Source of the DNA: Megaustenia siamemsis
Lineage: Eukaryota; Mollusca; Gastropoda; Stylommatophora; Ariophantidae
NCBI GenBank assembly: GCA_032433765.1
Contig: JAVIAB010000073.1
Span: 70,693,959 to 70,757,958, forward strand
Direction: 5' to 3'
Length of the DNA: 64,000 bases
Within the stretch, counting starts at the first letter, position 1. Each line of letters begins with the position of its first letter. The position numbers and the translations under genes were made by a program. The notes below the pieces were generated by a model, which ran no database searches, had not been told where the DNA came from, and worked only from the letters and a program-made list of their open reading frames with translations. Below are positions 23,100 to 32,289 of this stretch, in pieces.

Positions 23100-23460
23100 T
23101 TTAGAAACGTTGGGACATGTTTGATTAGGTAGTAAAATTAACATCATCATGTGCCATACCGGTTGGCGTAGGCGATCATGTCCTTCTATCCACAATCTTC
23201 TATCCACAGTGCATTGTATCAGTTCTGTTGTTGACTGTTTTCCATGCAATAACACCAAACTATCTAGTATTTTCTCTCTTTGTCGTCCGCGATCTCTTTC
23301 CTTTTATTTTGCCAGTTGTAACCAAGTATTCCAACTTTCCTCTTCTCATGATGTGTCCGAAAAATGTTGATTGTTTCTTTCTGATGTTTTTAAGGAGCTG
23401 CCTTTTTTGGAAATTAACATACGTTTTGAATTTATATCCCTGTTCTTCCACCATCACTGA
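23100..23460 (-). mobile_element. LINE L-A related 3' fragment
   Basis: The minus strand reads 'LLKNIRKKQSTFFGHIMRRG' then 'KLEYLVTTGKIKGKR', the C-terminal region of the L-A-type LINE, closest to the copy at 43375-43886. It ends with the 'cgccaaccggtatggcac' terminus. Frameshifted. Confidence 0.82.
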
Positions 23461-24060
23461 AAATTGTCGTCTGCCCTATTATAAAAATGACTTTACGCTA
23501 ATTGTTGTCACTTCAATGGAGTGCACATTATAGAGAACATTCGAATTTAATTAGATGTCAGTTTATTTATCTCGGCAGTAAGACTTGATTGTTTTTGGAA
23601 ATGGAGGGGATAAAATAACGTTTATATATACATAAATAATGGGGTGTATTTTCCTCTCACTTCTAATATTGTCAGCTCTTTAGTTCTTATCACTCCGGCT
23701 GATATCTGTTTGACTAACTTCAGCTTTCGACTTGCGAGTGACTGGATATTGTCATCATGTCGTGGGGTTGGAAGTGCTTTATATAAGATGTTTATTTGTA
23801 CTGGTAGACACGCACACAGAATAAATAGATAATTTAACAATTATGGGTGTGCAATTTTTCAGTCTTTAAAATTATTCACTTTCTAAAAGAGGCCTATTAT
23901 TCTAGGTGAAGAAGTTACAACATTCTAGTTCTAATTCAAATTATTGTTCCTACAATCTCAAGCAATGTGATGCTGTTTTCTTGGCGTTGTCACTCCACTT
24001 ACCCTAATCCTGTCTCGGTCTCTACTTTTATTTTCTCATATTGTATGTTCTTAATTCCAT
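23461..24060. other. Unassigned
   Basis: AT-rich, no repeat or coding signal recognised. Confidence 0.5.
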
Positions 24061-24735
24061 TGAGTTATTAGCGGGTCATCATCATTGGACTGGGAGCCTC
24101 GGTAGCTGAGTTGGGAAAACCACCCGACTGGACTACCGACGTTCGGACAACCCGTGTTCGATTCCGCTGGGGGCAGTGTGAATTGTACTCGTGGTTGGAT
24201 AAAAAAAAATACCCCCACGGTCGACCCAGCCGTTGGCAGAAATGGGTACCAGGGTATTACCTTGGAAAGGTGAGGAATGTTGCCTCGCATCTGAGTTTCG
24301 ATGCTTAAGGCGACACTATACAGAAATATCCGAACATTTCTGGATAGGCGGCCGAGCACATATGGGTGGAAACTCGCGTGCTAAGACGCCGGTTCAAGCC
24401 TCGTACTTTACCTTGACCTTTACCATCATTGGACTCCGAACTTGTCCATAAGTGCTCAAATTCCCTCCTCAGCAATTCCCTCAGTGTCCAGCGACTGACG
24501 ACTCCAGTTTTATGTTGGTTGATAAGTTCACTTACACGCCCACTAAGTTTCTCGTTTCTGGCTGTGTCCATCCTAACTCCCATCTCTTTCATCCCAAGGA
24601 GTGACGTGGACTCGTGGTTGTCAAAGTCCTGTGCCCTTCACACTTCCCGGAGGGCATTGATGATGTCCGCTCGATCAATTGGTTGACCGTCCTCAACAAT
24701 AGCGCAGCTAGCCAACCTGTCCGCTCTTTAATTTC
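24061..24735 (-). mobile_element. RNase H LINE 3' end, split by a SINE
   Basis: The minus strand at 24735-24424 reads 'TARNEKLSGRVSELINQHKT' and 'VSRWTLRELLRREFEHLW', the terminus of the RNase H LINE. The last bases ('ccaatgatgatgacccgc' on minus) appear at 24061-24091, separated by the SINE at 24092-24423. Confidence 0.82.
24092..24423 (+). mobile_element. Composite SINE with two tRNA-like heads (family D)
   Basis: The first head is 'ggtagctgagttgggaaaac' + 'cccgtgttcgattccgctg' (A and B boxes). A second head begins near 24343 with 'ggcggccgagcacatatggg' + 'gccggttcaagcctcgta', resembling a class II (Leu/Ser type) tRNA. Flanked by a 12-bp target duplication catcattggact (24080-24091 and 24424-24435) within the RNase H LINE. 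Only one copy in this window, so its limits rest on the target duplication. Confidence 0.75.
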
Positions 24736-24793
24736 ATTTCTTAGTTCTACATTGTATTGAATAACTTATGTACAAATATGCTTGGATACTTAC

Positions 24794-24867
24794 CATACTT
24801 TTCCGAATGTCACCGATGATGATGCCATCTTCCGGTGGATATTGATCATACTCATAAGATATTAGTT
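24794..24867 (-). CDS. Probable astacin propeptide exon
   Basis: The minus strand gives 'LISYEYDQYPPEDGIIIGDI' + 'RKSM' followed by a strong GTAAGT donor in phase 0. Astacin propeptides carry a short motif (F/xxGD) that blocks the zinc site, and 'IIIGDI' fits it. The start is set at a 'ttttaccaccag/' acceptor (phase 1). An in-frame stop lies 24 bases further upstream, so the exon cannot be much longer. Exon phase does not match the signal-peptide exon directly, which implies at least one unseen exon between them. Function inferred from motif and strand only. Confidence 0.5.
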
Positions 24868-25084
24868 CTGGTGGTAAAATGTAATGTCTTTATTCAGACT
24901 TCAATAACATGCTTGGATTGAAACATTCTACGTCCATATTTGTGTTTGTGTGTTTGATAAAGCGAGTATATTTTAGATTATAAAATGAAGTGAAATCAAT
25001 GGTTAAAGTCTACTTTATGTCCAGTTTGTTTATTTACATATATTAAAATCTCTATGTTGGAATAGTCAATCTATCTACAGTCCG

Positions 25085-25425
25085 TACTCCCGCTGCTAGT
25101 TCGCTGTCAATATACCTATCTTCTTCTTCTCCCTTCTAGCTCCCAGTGGAGCATAGGTCTTCAACAAACACTTTCCAAGTCGTTCTGTTTTTTGCAATTC
25201 TTTTAAGATCATTCCATGTCTTCCCCATCATCTTCATCTCTGCCTCGATCTGTCTTCTCCAAGAATTCCTTGGTCTTCCTTTTTGTCTTTTACCCTGGGA
25301 ATTCCAAAAAAAGGGCCTGTTGTGTAATACTATCAGTTGGTTTCGGTAGTGTGTGTCCTATCCATCGCCATCGTCTTCTCTGTATCTCTTTATCCACTGG
25401 TATTTGACTGGTACATTTCCAATAT
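25085..25425 (-). mobile_element. LINE L-C 3' fragment
   Basis: The minus strand reads 'PVDKEIQRRRWRWIGHTL', 'LFWNSQGKRQKGRPRNSWRR', 'KNRTTWKVFVEDLCSTGS'. This is the same C-terminal end as 17490-17800 and the unit amplified at 31860-32225. Starts at the LINE 3' end near 25115. 5'-truncated at about 25425. Confidence 0.85.
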
Positions 25426-25689
25426 ACCTATCTATTCATGAGATTATCACTCTTTCGTTTCGCTCATCCTAGCTCTAAAATCAGTCTCACTGGTTCCTCC
25501 ACCCATACTAATCCAAATATTCACCTCCCACACTCTATTACTGTCTGATCATGTTGCAACGTGTTTTACTCCTTTTAACCTGCTGCATCCGTATTCAGCA
25601 CTCACTTATTCGGGGCTGTTCCCTTAAAATTTGGCTCTTCTGACCGTTCTAAAAGGCAGTAGTTATTTTAGCCACAATTGTCTTTTCTT

Positions 25690-26995
25690 GGAAATCAAAC
25701 TAACCAGTCAAATCAGACAAACTAGTTTAATCAGAGTAACTAAACTAACCAGTCTAACCAGACAAATCAAACTATATCAGACAAATCAATCTAATCAGAC
25801 TAACCAGACTAACTGGTCTAACCAGTGCAACCAGACTAACTACACTAACCAGTCTAACCTGATTAACTACACTAACCAGTCTAACCAGACTAACTACAAT
25901 AACCAGTCCAACCAGACTAACTACACTCTCCAGTTTAACCAGTCTAACTACACTAACCAGTCTAACCAGACTAACTACACTAACCAGTCTAACTAGACTA
26001 ACTACACTAACCAGTATAACCAGACTAACTACACTAACCAGTCTAACCAACTAACTACACTAACAAGTCTAACCAGACTAACTAAACTAACCAATCTAAC
26101 CAGACTAACTACACTAACCAGTCTAACCAGACTAACTACACTAACCAGTCTAACCAGACTAACTACACTAACCAGTCTAACCAGACTAACTACACTAACC
26201 AGTCTAAACAGATTAACTACACTAACCAGTCTAACCAGACTAACCACACTAACCAGTTTAACCAGACTAACTACACTAACCAGACTAACTACACTAACCA
26301 GTTTAACCAGACTAACTACACTAGCCAGACTAACTAAACTAACCAGTCTAACCAGATTAACTAAACTAACCACTCTAAACAGACTAACTAAACTATCTAT
26401 TCTAATAAGACCAACCAGTATAATCAGACTAATCAGACTAATCGATCTAATCAGACTAATCGATCCAAATCAGACTAACCAAACTAAATGATATAACCAG
26501 TCTAACAAGACTAATCGGTATAATCAGATTAACCAAACTAACTGACATAACCAGTCTAACCAGACTAATTGGTCTAATCAGACTAACCAAACTAACTGAT
26601 ATAACCAGTCTAACCAGACTAATTGGTCTAATCAGACTAACCAAACTAACTGATATAACCAGTCTAATAAGACTAATCGATCTAATCAGAATAACCAAAC
26701 TAACTGATATAACCAGTCTAACCAGACTAATCGATCTAATCCGACTAACCAAACTAACTGATATAACCAGTCTAACATGACCAACTGATCTAATCAGACT
26801 AACCAAACTAACTGATATAACCAGTCTAACAAGACTAATCGATCTAATCAGACTAACCAAACTAACTGATATAACCAGTCTAATATGACCAACCGATCTA
26901 ATCAGACTAACCAAACTAACTGATATAACCAGTATAACCAGACTAACCGATCTAATCAGACTAATCAAACTAATTGATATAACCAGTTTAATCGT
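25690..26995. repeat. 'ctaaccagacta' satellite, main array
   Basis: Dense, irregular array of words 'taaccagactaactacacta' and 'ctgatataaccagtctaac'. The left half has a basic unit of about 10-25 bp. The right half (26470-26995) shows a longer unit of about 60 bp ('ccaaactaactgatataacc' with 'agactaatcgatctaatc'). Open frames on minus ('VSLVRLVSVV') come from the period. A related array lies at 29361-30045. Confidence 0.94.
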
Positions 26996-28034
26996 GTAGC
27001 AGTGGATGAGTGGGTGTAACAGAGTAAGCTAATGGAAGCATGGGGCAGGTAAATTAACCGGTACCCATTTATTAATAGACTATAGCAGTAACATATTATG
27101 GCGATCATCAGTGTTAAGACAGAATACAAGTTTAGGAAATTTCCAGGCAGAATAACAAGTTAGGGGATAACGCAAAGTTCATAAGGGGTAGGGACACCCA
27201 CCGAGGAATTATACTCGGACATAACAAGTTAAGGGAATAGAAGTTCATAAGGGGTAGTGGATACACAGAAAGTGGGAAGGTAGGAAGGTCCATAATAGTG
27301 CTGGACATGATAATGAGTTTAGGGAGAATGGAAATTTCCATGCAGGTTGGGAAAATGACAATAGCGCATGATTTGACCGCATGAGCATGACTTTACTGTC
27401 CAATAAACAGCTACCAGGACAGGTCAAAATCATGAAGTAATCATTATTTTGAAAAAGGTTATAGAGAAGTCACGAAAACAAAGTATTATTGTCAAGTCTT
27501 GGGCAGTTGAATTTTGAGTCACAGTCCTGAGATGAAAACGTGTTGGTGAATTCGTAATTTTGAGACAGGTCAAAATTTGGCCATAAAGATTAGAGTTGAT
27601 GGACTCCACGAGTGATCGGAGAGGTTGCAAGTTGTCACTTTGCGACAATTTCATTGGCTCCAGATATTCCACGCGCCAAAGATATTTATTCAAGAAGTGC
27701 ATCGAGTATATTATATCACGTGCCAAGAAGAATAGTAGAACTCAATAAAGAATGATTATGATAATATAAAATATGAGAACTCTGTCATGATTGTTATTAA
27801 CAATAAATGTTATGTGCTCTGACTCTAACTATAAAATAGCAAGTAATAATATAAAGAAAGATACATCAACCTACTATAACATGGGGAGAGAAGGAGAGTG
27901 AGGGAGAATGGAGAGAGTGGGGAAAAACGGCATGAGGAGACTCACGGGAAAGTTGAGTAAAATGGTGTTATACGTGGGACGAAAATATCGTGTTTGATAA
28001 GAGAGAAATAAACGAGTGAGTAGATGACGTAGAT
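26996..28034. other. Unassigned; small internal duplication
   Basis: No coding or mobile element signal. 27165-27200 and 27225-27262 are similar ('gttcataaggggtag' in both), a local duplication. Confidence 0.45.
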
Positions 28035-28262
28035 GAAGCCGAGATTGCTCAGTGGTTAGTTAACTGGACTACAAAGGACGAGAGGTAGGGTTCGATCCCA
28101 ACCAACGGCTACCGGTTCACCCAGCTTTAATGGATACCGGATGTTTTTCTGGGATAATACCGACCACATTACCCCAAAAATCATGTGCTGAAGGTCTGTA
28201 AAATTTATGGTCACTAACACCATATTGCCTATACGTCACTTGGCGTGACGGGGGTACTATAA
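28035..28262 (+). mobile_element. SINE family B copy
   Basis: Full-length but with small deletions: 'gagattgctcagtggttag', 'gtagggttcgatcccaacc', 'ataccgaccacattacccc', 'ggcgtgacgggggtact'. Its A/T tail runs into the following (TA)n and (GTAG)n. Confidence 0.9.
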
Positions 28263-28335
28263 GTATATATATATAGGTATGTAGGTAGGTAGGTAGGTAG
28301 GTAGGTAGGTAGGTAGGTAGGTAGGTAGGTAGGAA
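28263..28335. repeat. (TA)n/(GTAG)n microsatellite
   Basis: About 14 GTAG units immediately 3' of the SINE tail. Tail-seeded microsatellite growth is plausible. Confidence 0.95.
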
Positions 28336-29360
28336 GGTGTCGTAGAAATATTTGATTGGTAGGGAGGTGGAGGAAATGAGTTTTCATTGGATAAGGGAGG
28401 AGATATTTAAAGGCGATACACGGAGTAGGAGAGGGCTCTCAGGAGAGAAATTTCCCGATAGGTGCGGAACGGTGTAGTACTAGTAGCAGTAGGCGTTAGC
28501 CTGTAGGGGCTTGTAGCCCAAACAGTCAGAATAGTTACAAGAGATTAGGACTTAGAAGTAGAAGTTAGCATCTCTGGTATGTGGAGAGACAGTGAACTTG
28601 TGTTAAATACAATTGATGGATATTAGTAGCAAGGTTGCGTGATTCAGTAGAACGTAGACCAATATTAGTCTGGACCGATGTGAAGTCTGTGACCTGATGT
28701 GTGAATGGCCGAGCAAGATGTGTAACCTCAGGCCATTGTAAATAACTGTTAATACTTGCCATTGTTAAGGCTGTTGCAATAAAAGCTTGTGGCATGTTCA
28801 ACAGTTGCAGTGTGAAGTCATGTGCTATCTCACAGTTATTACTTACGTCTGGGTGTTGAACGAATTTGGAAGTTGTCGCAGCACAGAGTAAGCGAAGTTT
28901 AAGAAACCAGTTCATCAGGACCCAAGTTACAACCTAAGTACGAGCTGAGCACCATGTAAGACGAACGGTACAGTACACCTATCAGGGCGTGTATCGAGCC
29001 AAGAAAAAGGATACCGTTGCTATAGACGGCCTACCCCAGCACGTATCTCGTAACCTCATTATAGGGTTGCGAACGAGACCAAGAGACGAGTGTTACCAGT
29101 CATCAATATCGTCCTACATGTTCCAGCAGTGAAGGAAACCTCGTGTTATAGTGTTGTGGCATAGTGTACAGCGTGACATAGTGTACAGCGCTCTGTTTAC
29201 AAGAGCTCGTCTACAACGGTGCCATTCAATAGAAGAGTGACAATGGATAGAGTGCATGTGTACAGGAGTGAATAACAGGGTATTATAATTCTCTTGTGCA
29301 AGATAATTCGCCTGTCCAAGGTACTGCCTGTACAATTAGACGTCGGTTCCTGTCGAAGTC
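28336..29360. other. Unassigned; possible LTR/promoter-like start
   Basis: 'gagatatttaaaggcgatac' at 28400 followed by GC-richer transcribed-looking sequence resembles a TATA/start region, similar in style to the minus-strand segment near 15.9 kb. No partner terminal repeat, primer site or protein was seen. Confidence 0.3.
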
Positions 29361-30045
29361 AAAGTCTAATTAGATTGGTTAGTTTAGTTAGTCTGATCAG
29401 ACTAGTTAGACCAGTTAGTCTGGTTAGTCTGATTGTAACTTACAATCAGACTAACCAGACCAGCTGGTATCACCAGTCTAATCAGACTAACTAAACTAAC
29501 CAATTTAATTAGACTAACCAGTCAATCAGGCACTAAAAGGTGTAACCATTCTGATCAGATTAACTAGACTAACCAGGTTTATCAGATTAACTGGTCTAAC
29601 CAGTATAATTAGACTAACCAGTATAACCAGACTAATCAGTTTTATTAAGATGAATGGTCTAACCAGTCTAATCAAAGTAACTAAACTAACTAATCTAATC
29701 AGACAGATGGTCTAAGCAGTCTAAAAAGACTAACCAAGCTAACGAGTTTAACCAGCCTAATCAGATTAACAGGTCTAGCTAGTCTATTTAGACTAACCAG
29801 TATAATCAGACTAGACGGTCTAACTAGTTTAATCAGTCCAACCAGACTAACTATCCTAACCAGTCTAATCGGACCTACCACTATAATGAGACAAATCGAT
29901 TTAACCAGTCTAACCAGACTAACTAGTCTAATCAGACAAACCGGTCTAACCAGCCTAATCAGACCAACCAGTCTAATCAGACTAACCAGTCTTATCAGAT
30001 AAACCGATCTAATCAGTCTAATAAGACTATCCGGCCTAACAAGAC
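29361..30045. repeat. 'ctaaccagacta' satellite, second array
   Basis: Same word set as 25690-26995 ('ctaaccagactaatcag') but more scrambled. The first 80 bp are in the opposite orientation ('ttagtctggttagtctgatt'), meeting the rest at 29435-29450, so the array has an inversion near its left end. Confidence 0.9.
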
Positions 30046-30361
30046 TTTTCCTACCTTGGATTGTGTAGAATTGGACGTTTCCAATTGTAAATTACCCGCC
30101 AGTGGTATATCATGCTCTTCCTGTGTGAATCTTTTAATTCTCTTTTATTTTCAATCTTTGGTAGAGAAGAAGGTGTTCCTTTTGTGTGATCGTGTTGTGA
30201 GTATTGATCATCTTAAACTGTCCAACTAATTTCCCACCTCTAATCCCAGACAGGTGCACATTATTAAACTATTTAACTCCCTTTAAAACAATTACAAACT
30301 TTACCTGCAACCTCGGCTGTAATCTGCATAAACAAAAAAATAATAATAAAATTGAGATAGC
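30046..30361. other. Unassigned
   Basis: Nothing recognised. Confidence 0.5.
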
Positions 30362-30782
30362 AGGGTGTTTATAAAGTCTCACTACACTTGGTATCTAGGT
30401 CAATTTGAAAAAAAATGTTTATGACGTCATCACAATATGTGCTCCCACTGTCAATTGTGCGATACACACGGGTAGTTGTTCAAAGATTTATAGCAAGATT
30501 TCCTGATAAACAACCTCCTCATCGCATTACGGTTAGAAATTTGTTGAATAAGTTTATTGCTACTGGAAATGTGGAAGATGCTCCACGATCTGGTAGGCCT
30601 GCTGTGAATGATGAAATATGTTTAGATATCCAAGACAGAATCCTTAAAAGTCCAGACAAGTCATTAAGAAAACTGTCGCAACAAGTGAACTTACCATTGA
30701 GCACATATTGTGATGACGTCATAAACATTTTTTTTTCAAATTGACCTAGATACCAAGTGTAGTGAGACTTTATAAACACCCT
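30362..30782 (+). mobile_element. mariner-type deletion derivative with 84-bp TIRs and HTH ORF
   Basis: Nearly perfect terminal inverted repeats of about 84 bp ('agggtgtttataaagtctca' outward at both ends). The internal 110-codon frame (30415-30744) reads 'VVQRFIARFPDKQPPHRITV', 'LLNKFIATGNVEDAPRSGRP' and 'SLRKLSQQVNLPLST'. This is the N-terminal paired helix-turn-helix DNA-binding domain typical of Tc1/mariner-like transposases. The DDE catalytic domain is absent and the frame closes inside the right TIR. 'atag' borders both sides as a possible target duplication. The element can bind but not cut, if expressed. Confidence 0.85.
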
Positions 30783-30837
30783 ATAGTACCAATGAATATG
30801 ACAATATAAGAGGAAGAGTAACGACTATGTTTATATA

Positions 30838-31135
30838 GATTGCATACACACATATGCATACACAAACACAGCCACATACAATACACACACATACACTACA
30901 CACATAATATACACACATAAACACTCACATACACACATACAAACAAAAACACATACATACACATATACTACACACAAAAATACATACATACACACCAACG
31001 TACGCATATACACATACATATACACATTACATATGCACACGTGCACACACACACTCACACAGAGATGCATGCACATACACACAGATACATATAAACCCCC
31101 CCCCCCCCAACAACACACACACACAAACGAACAGA
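30838..31135. repeat. (CA)n-rich microsatellite block
   Basis: Mixed 'acacacatacatacac' runs ending in a poly-C tract at 31097-31108. Sequence 31136-31439 that follows is AT-rich with nothing recognised. Confidence 0.9.
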
Positions 31136-31439
31136 AAACAGGGTGAAAGAGAATATTTTTCTACAAAGAAAAGTTTACCTAAAAATATAATTCCTCATTT
31201 CATAAATAAAAACAAGAAAATCGTGACATACCAGGCCTTTGAAGCTTTGATGCACTTAAATGTGAATAGTGGAAATGATTTATATTTATAAAAGTATATT
31301 GTTACTAAATATTTCAAATGGGAATTTAAAAGAAGCAGTAAATCAGACACGGCATACGAGATTTGAAACGTAAAATACTAAAGTAATTTACTTTTAATCA
31401 CATTAAGTGTGTTAGATGAATGATAGGAAACAGCCTGAA

Positions 31440-31725
31440 AGACATGATCAGAAATGAATAACGAGATAAAAGCTAGGAATAACCCCCGCCATAGAATATA
31501 TAAGAAACAACAGATAAAATGGTTTGGCCACGTGGCAAGGCAGAGTGATCAAAACACACACAACGAGCCCTCAATAAACGATGCAAGAACACCAGACCCA
31601 AGGGTCGACCACGAAAAATATGGATCGACAGATTATTGGAAGCACTAGGGCATATATCAGCAGCAGAGGCGAACAGAAGAGCAAAAGACCGCAAATTATA
31701 TCTCCCATCGACGCTGAAAGGCAAA
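31440..31725 (+). mobile_element. LINE C-terminal fragment (family L-F)
   Basis: Reads 'QIKWFGHVARQSDQNT', then in the next frame 'GRPRKIWIDRLLEALG' and 'ANRRAKDRKLYLPSTLKGK'. This is the usual LINE C-terminal order of 'FGHV.R', 'KGRPR..W' and a final 'A.DR..W/Y' segment. Frameshift near 31590. Followed by a poly-C tract at 31788-31805. Confidence 0.75.
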
Positions 31726-31859
31726 TGAGGAAGGAAAAAAAAACTTCTGATCGAAGTCTGCGATTTCTATTTGTTTGTTGTTGCAGTAGCCCCCCCCCCC
31801 CCCCCAATCCCTAGTTGCAAAGCCTGATACTCCAGGCACAACATTTCTAAAGAAGAACA

Positions 31860-32225
31860 AAAACCGTAATAATAATAATCTTCTTGTACCTTCCAGCTCC
31901 CTGTGGAGCATAGGTCTTCAACAAACACTTTCCAAGTCGTTCTGTTTCTTGCCATGTAATAATAATCTTCTACCTTCCAGCTCCCTGTGGAGCATAGGTC
32001 TTCAACAAACACTTTCCAAGTCGTTCTGTTTCTTGTCATGTAATAATAATCTTCTTCTAACTTCCTGCTCCCTGTGGAGCATAGGTCTTCAACAAACACT
32101 TTCCAAGTCGTTCTGTTTCTTGCCATGTAATAATAATCTTCTTCTACCTTCCAGCTCCCTGTGGAGCATAGGTCTTCAACAAACACTTTCCAAGTCGTTC
32201 TGTTTCTTGCCATGTAATAATAATA
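31860..32225 (-). repeat. Four tandem copies of a LINE L-C 3' end
   Basis: Units of about 80-85 bp each contain (minus strand) the sequence coding 'ARNRTTWKVFVEDLCSTGSW', the stop or run-on, and the (ATT)n tail. On plus the boundaries show as repeated 'gtaataataatcttctacct'. The 154-codon minus frame across them is a by-product. The same terminus occurs singly at 25115 and 17510. This is a head-to-tail amplification of the last 60 bp of a retrotransposon plus its tail. Confidence 0.92.
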
Positions 32226-32289
32226 CATCAAAAATATACATCAGGGTAGCATGAGCAATACTTTCCTTGTCTCGCTGACAACTCATGTT

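Noticed and set aside
25631..26968. Frames coding VSLVRLVSVV or NQTNYTNQS
   Set aside because: By-products of the 'ctaaccagacta' satellite, open in several frames on both strands.
30831..31124. 97-codon frame rich in Cys, Val and Tyr on the minus strand
   Set aside because: Translation of the (CA)n-rich microsatellite block.
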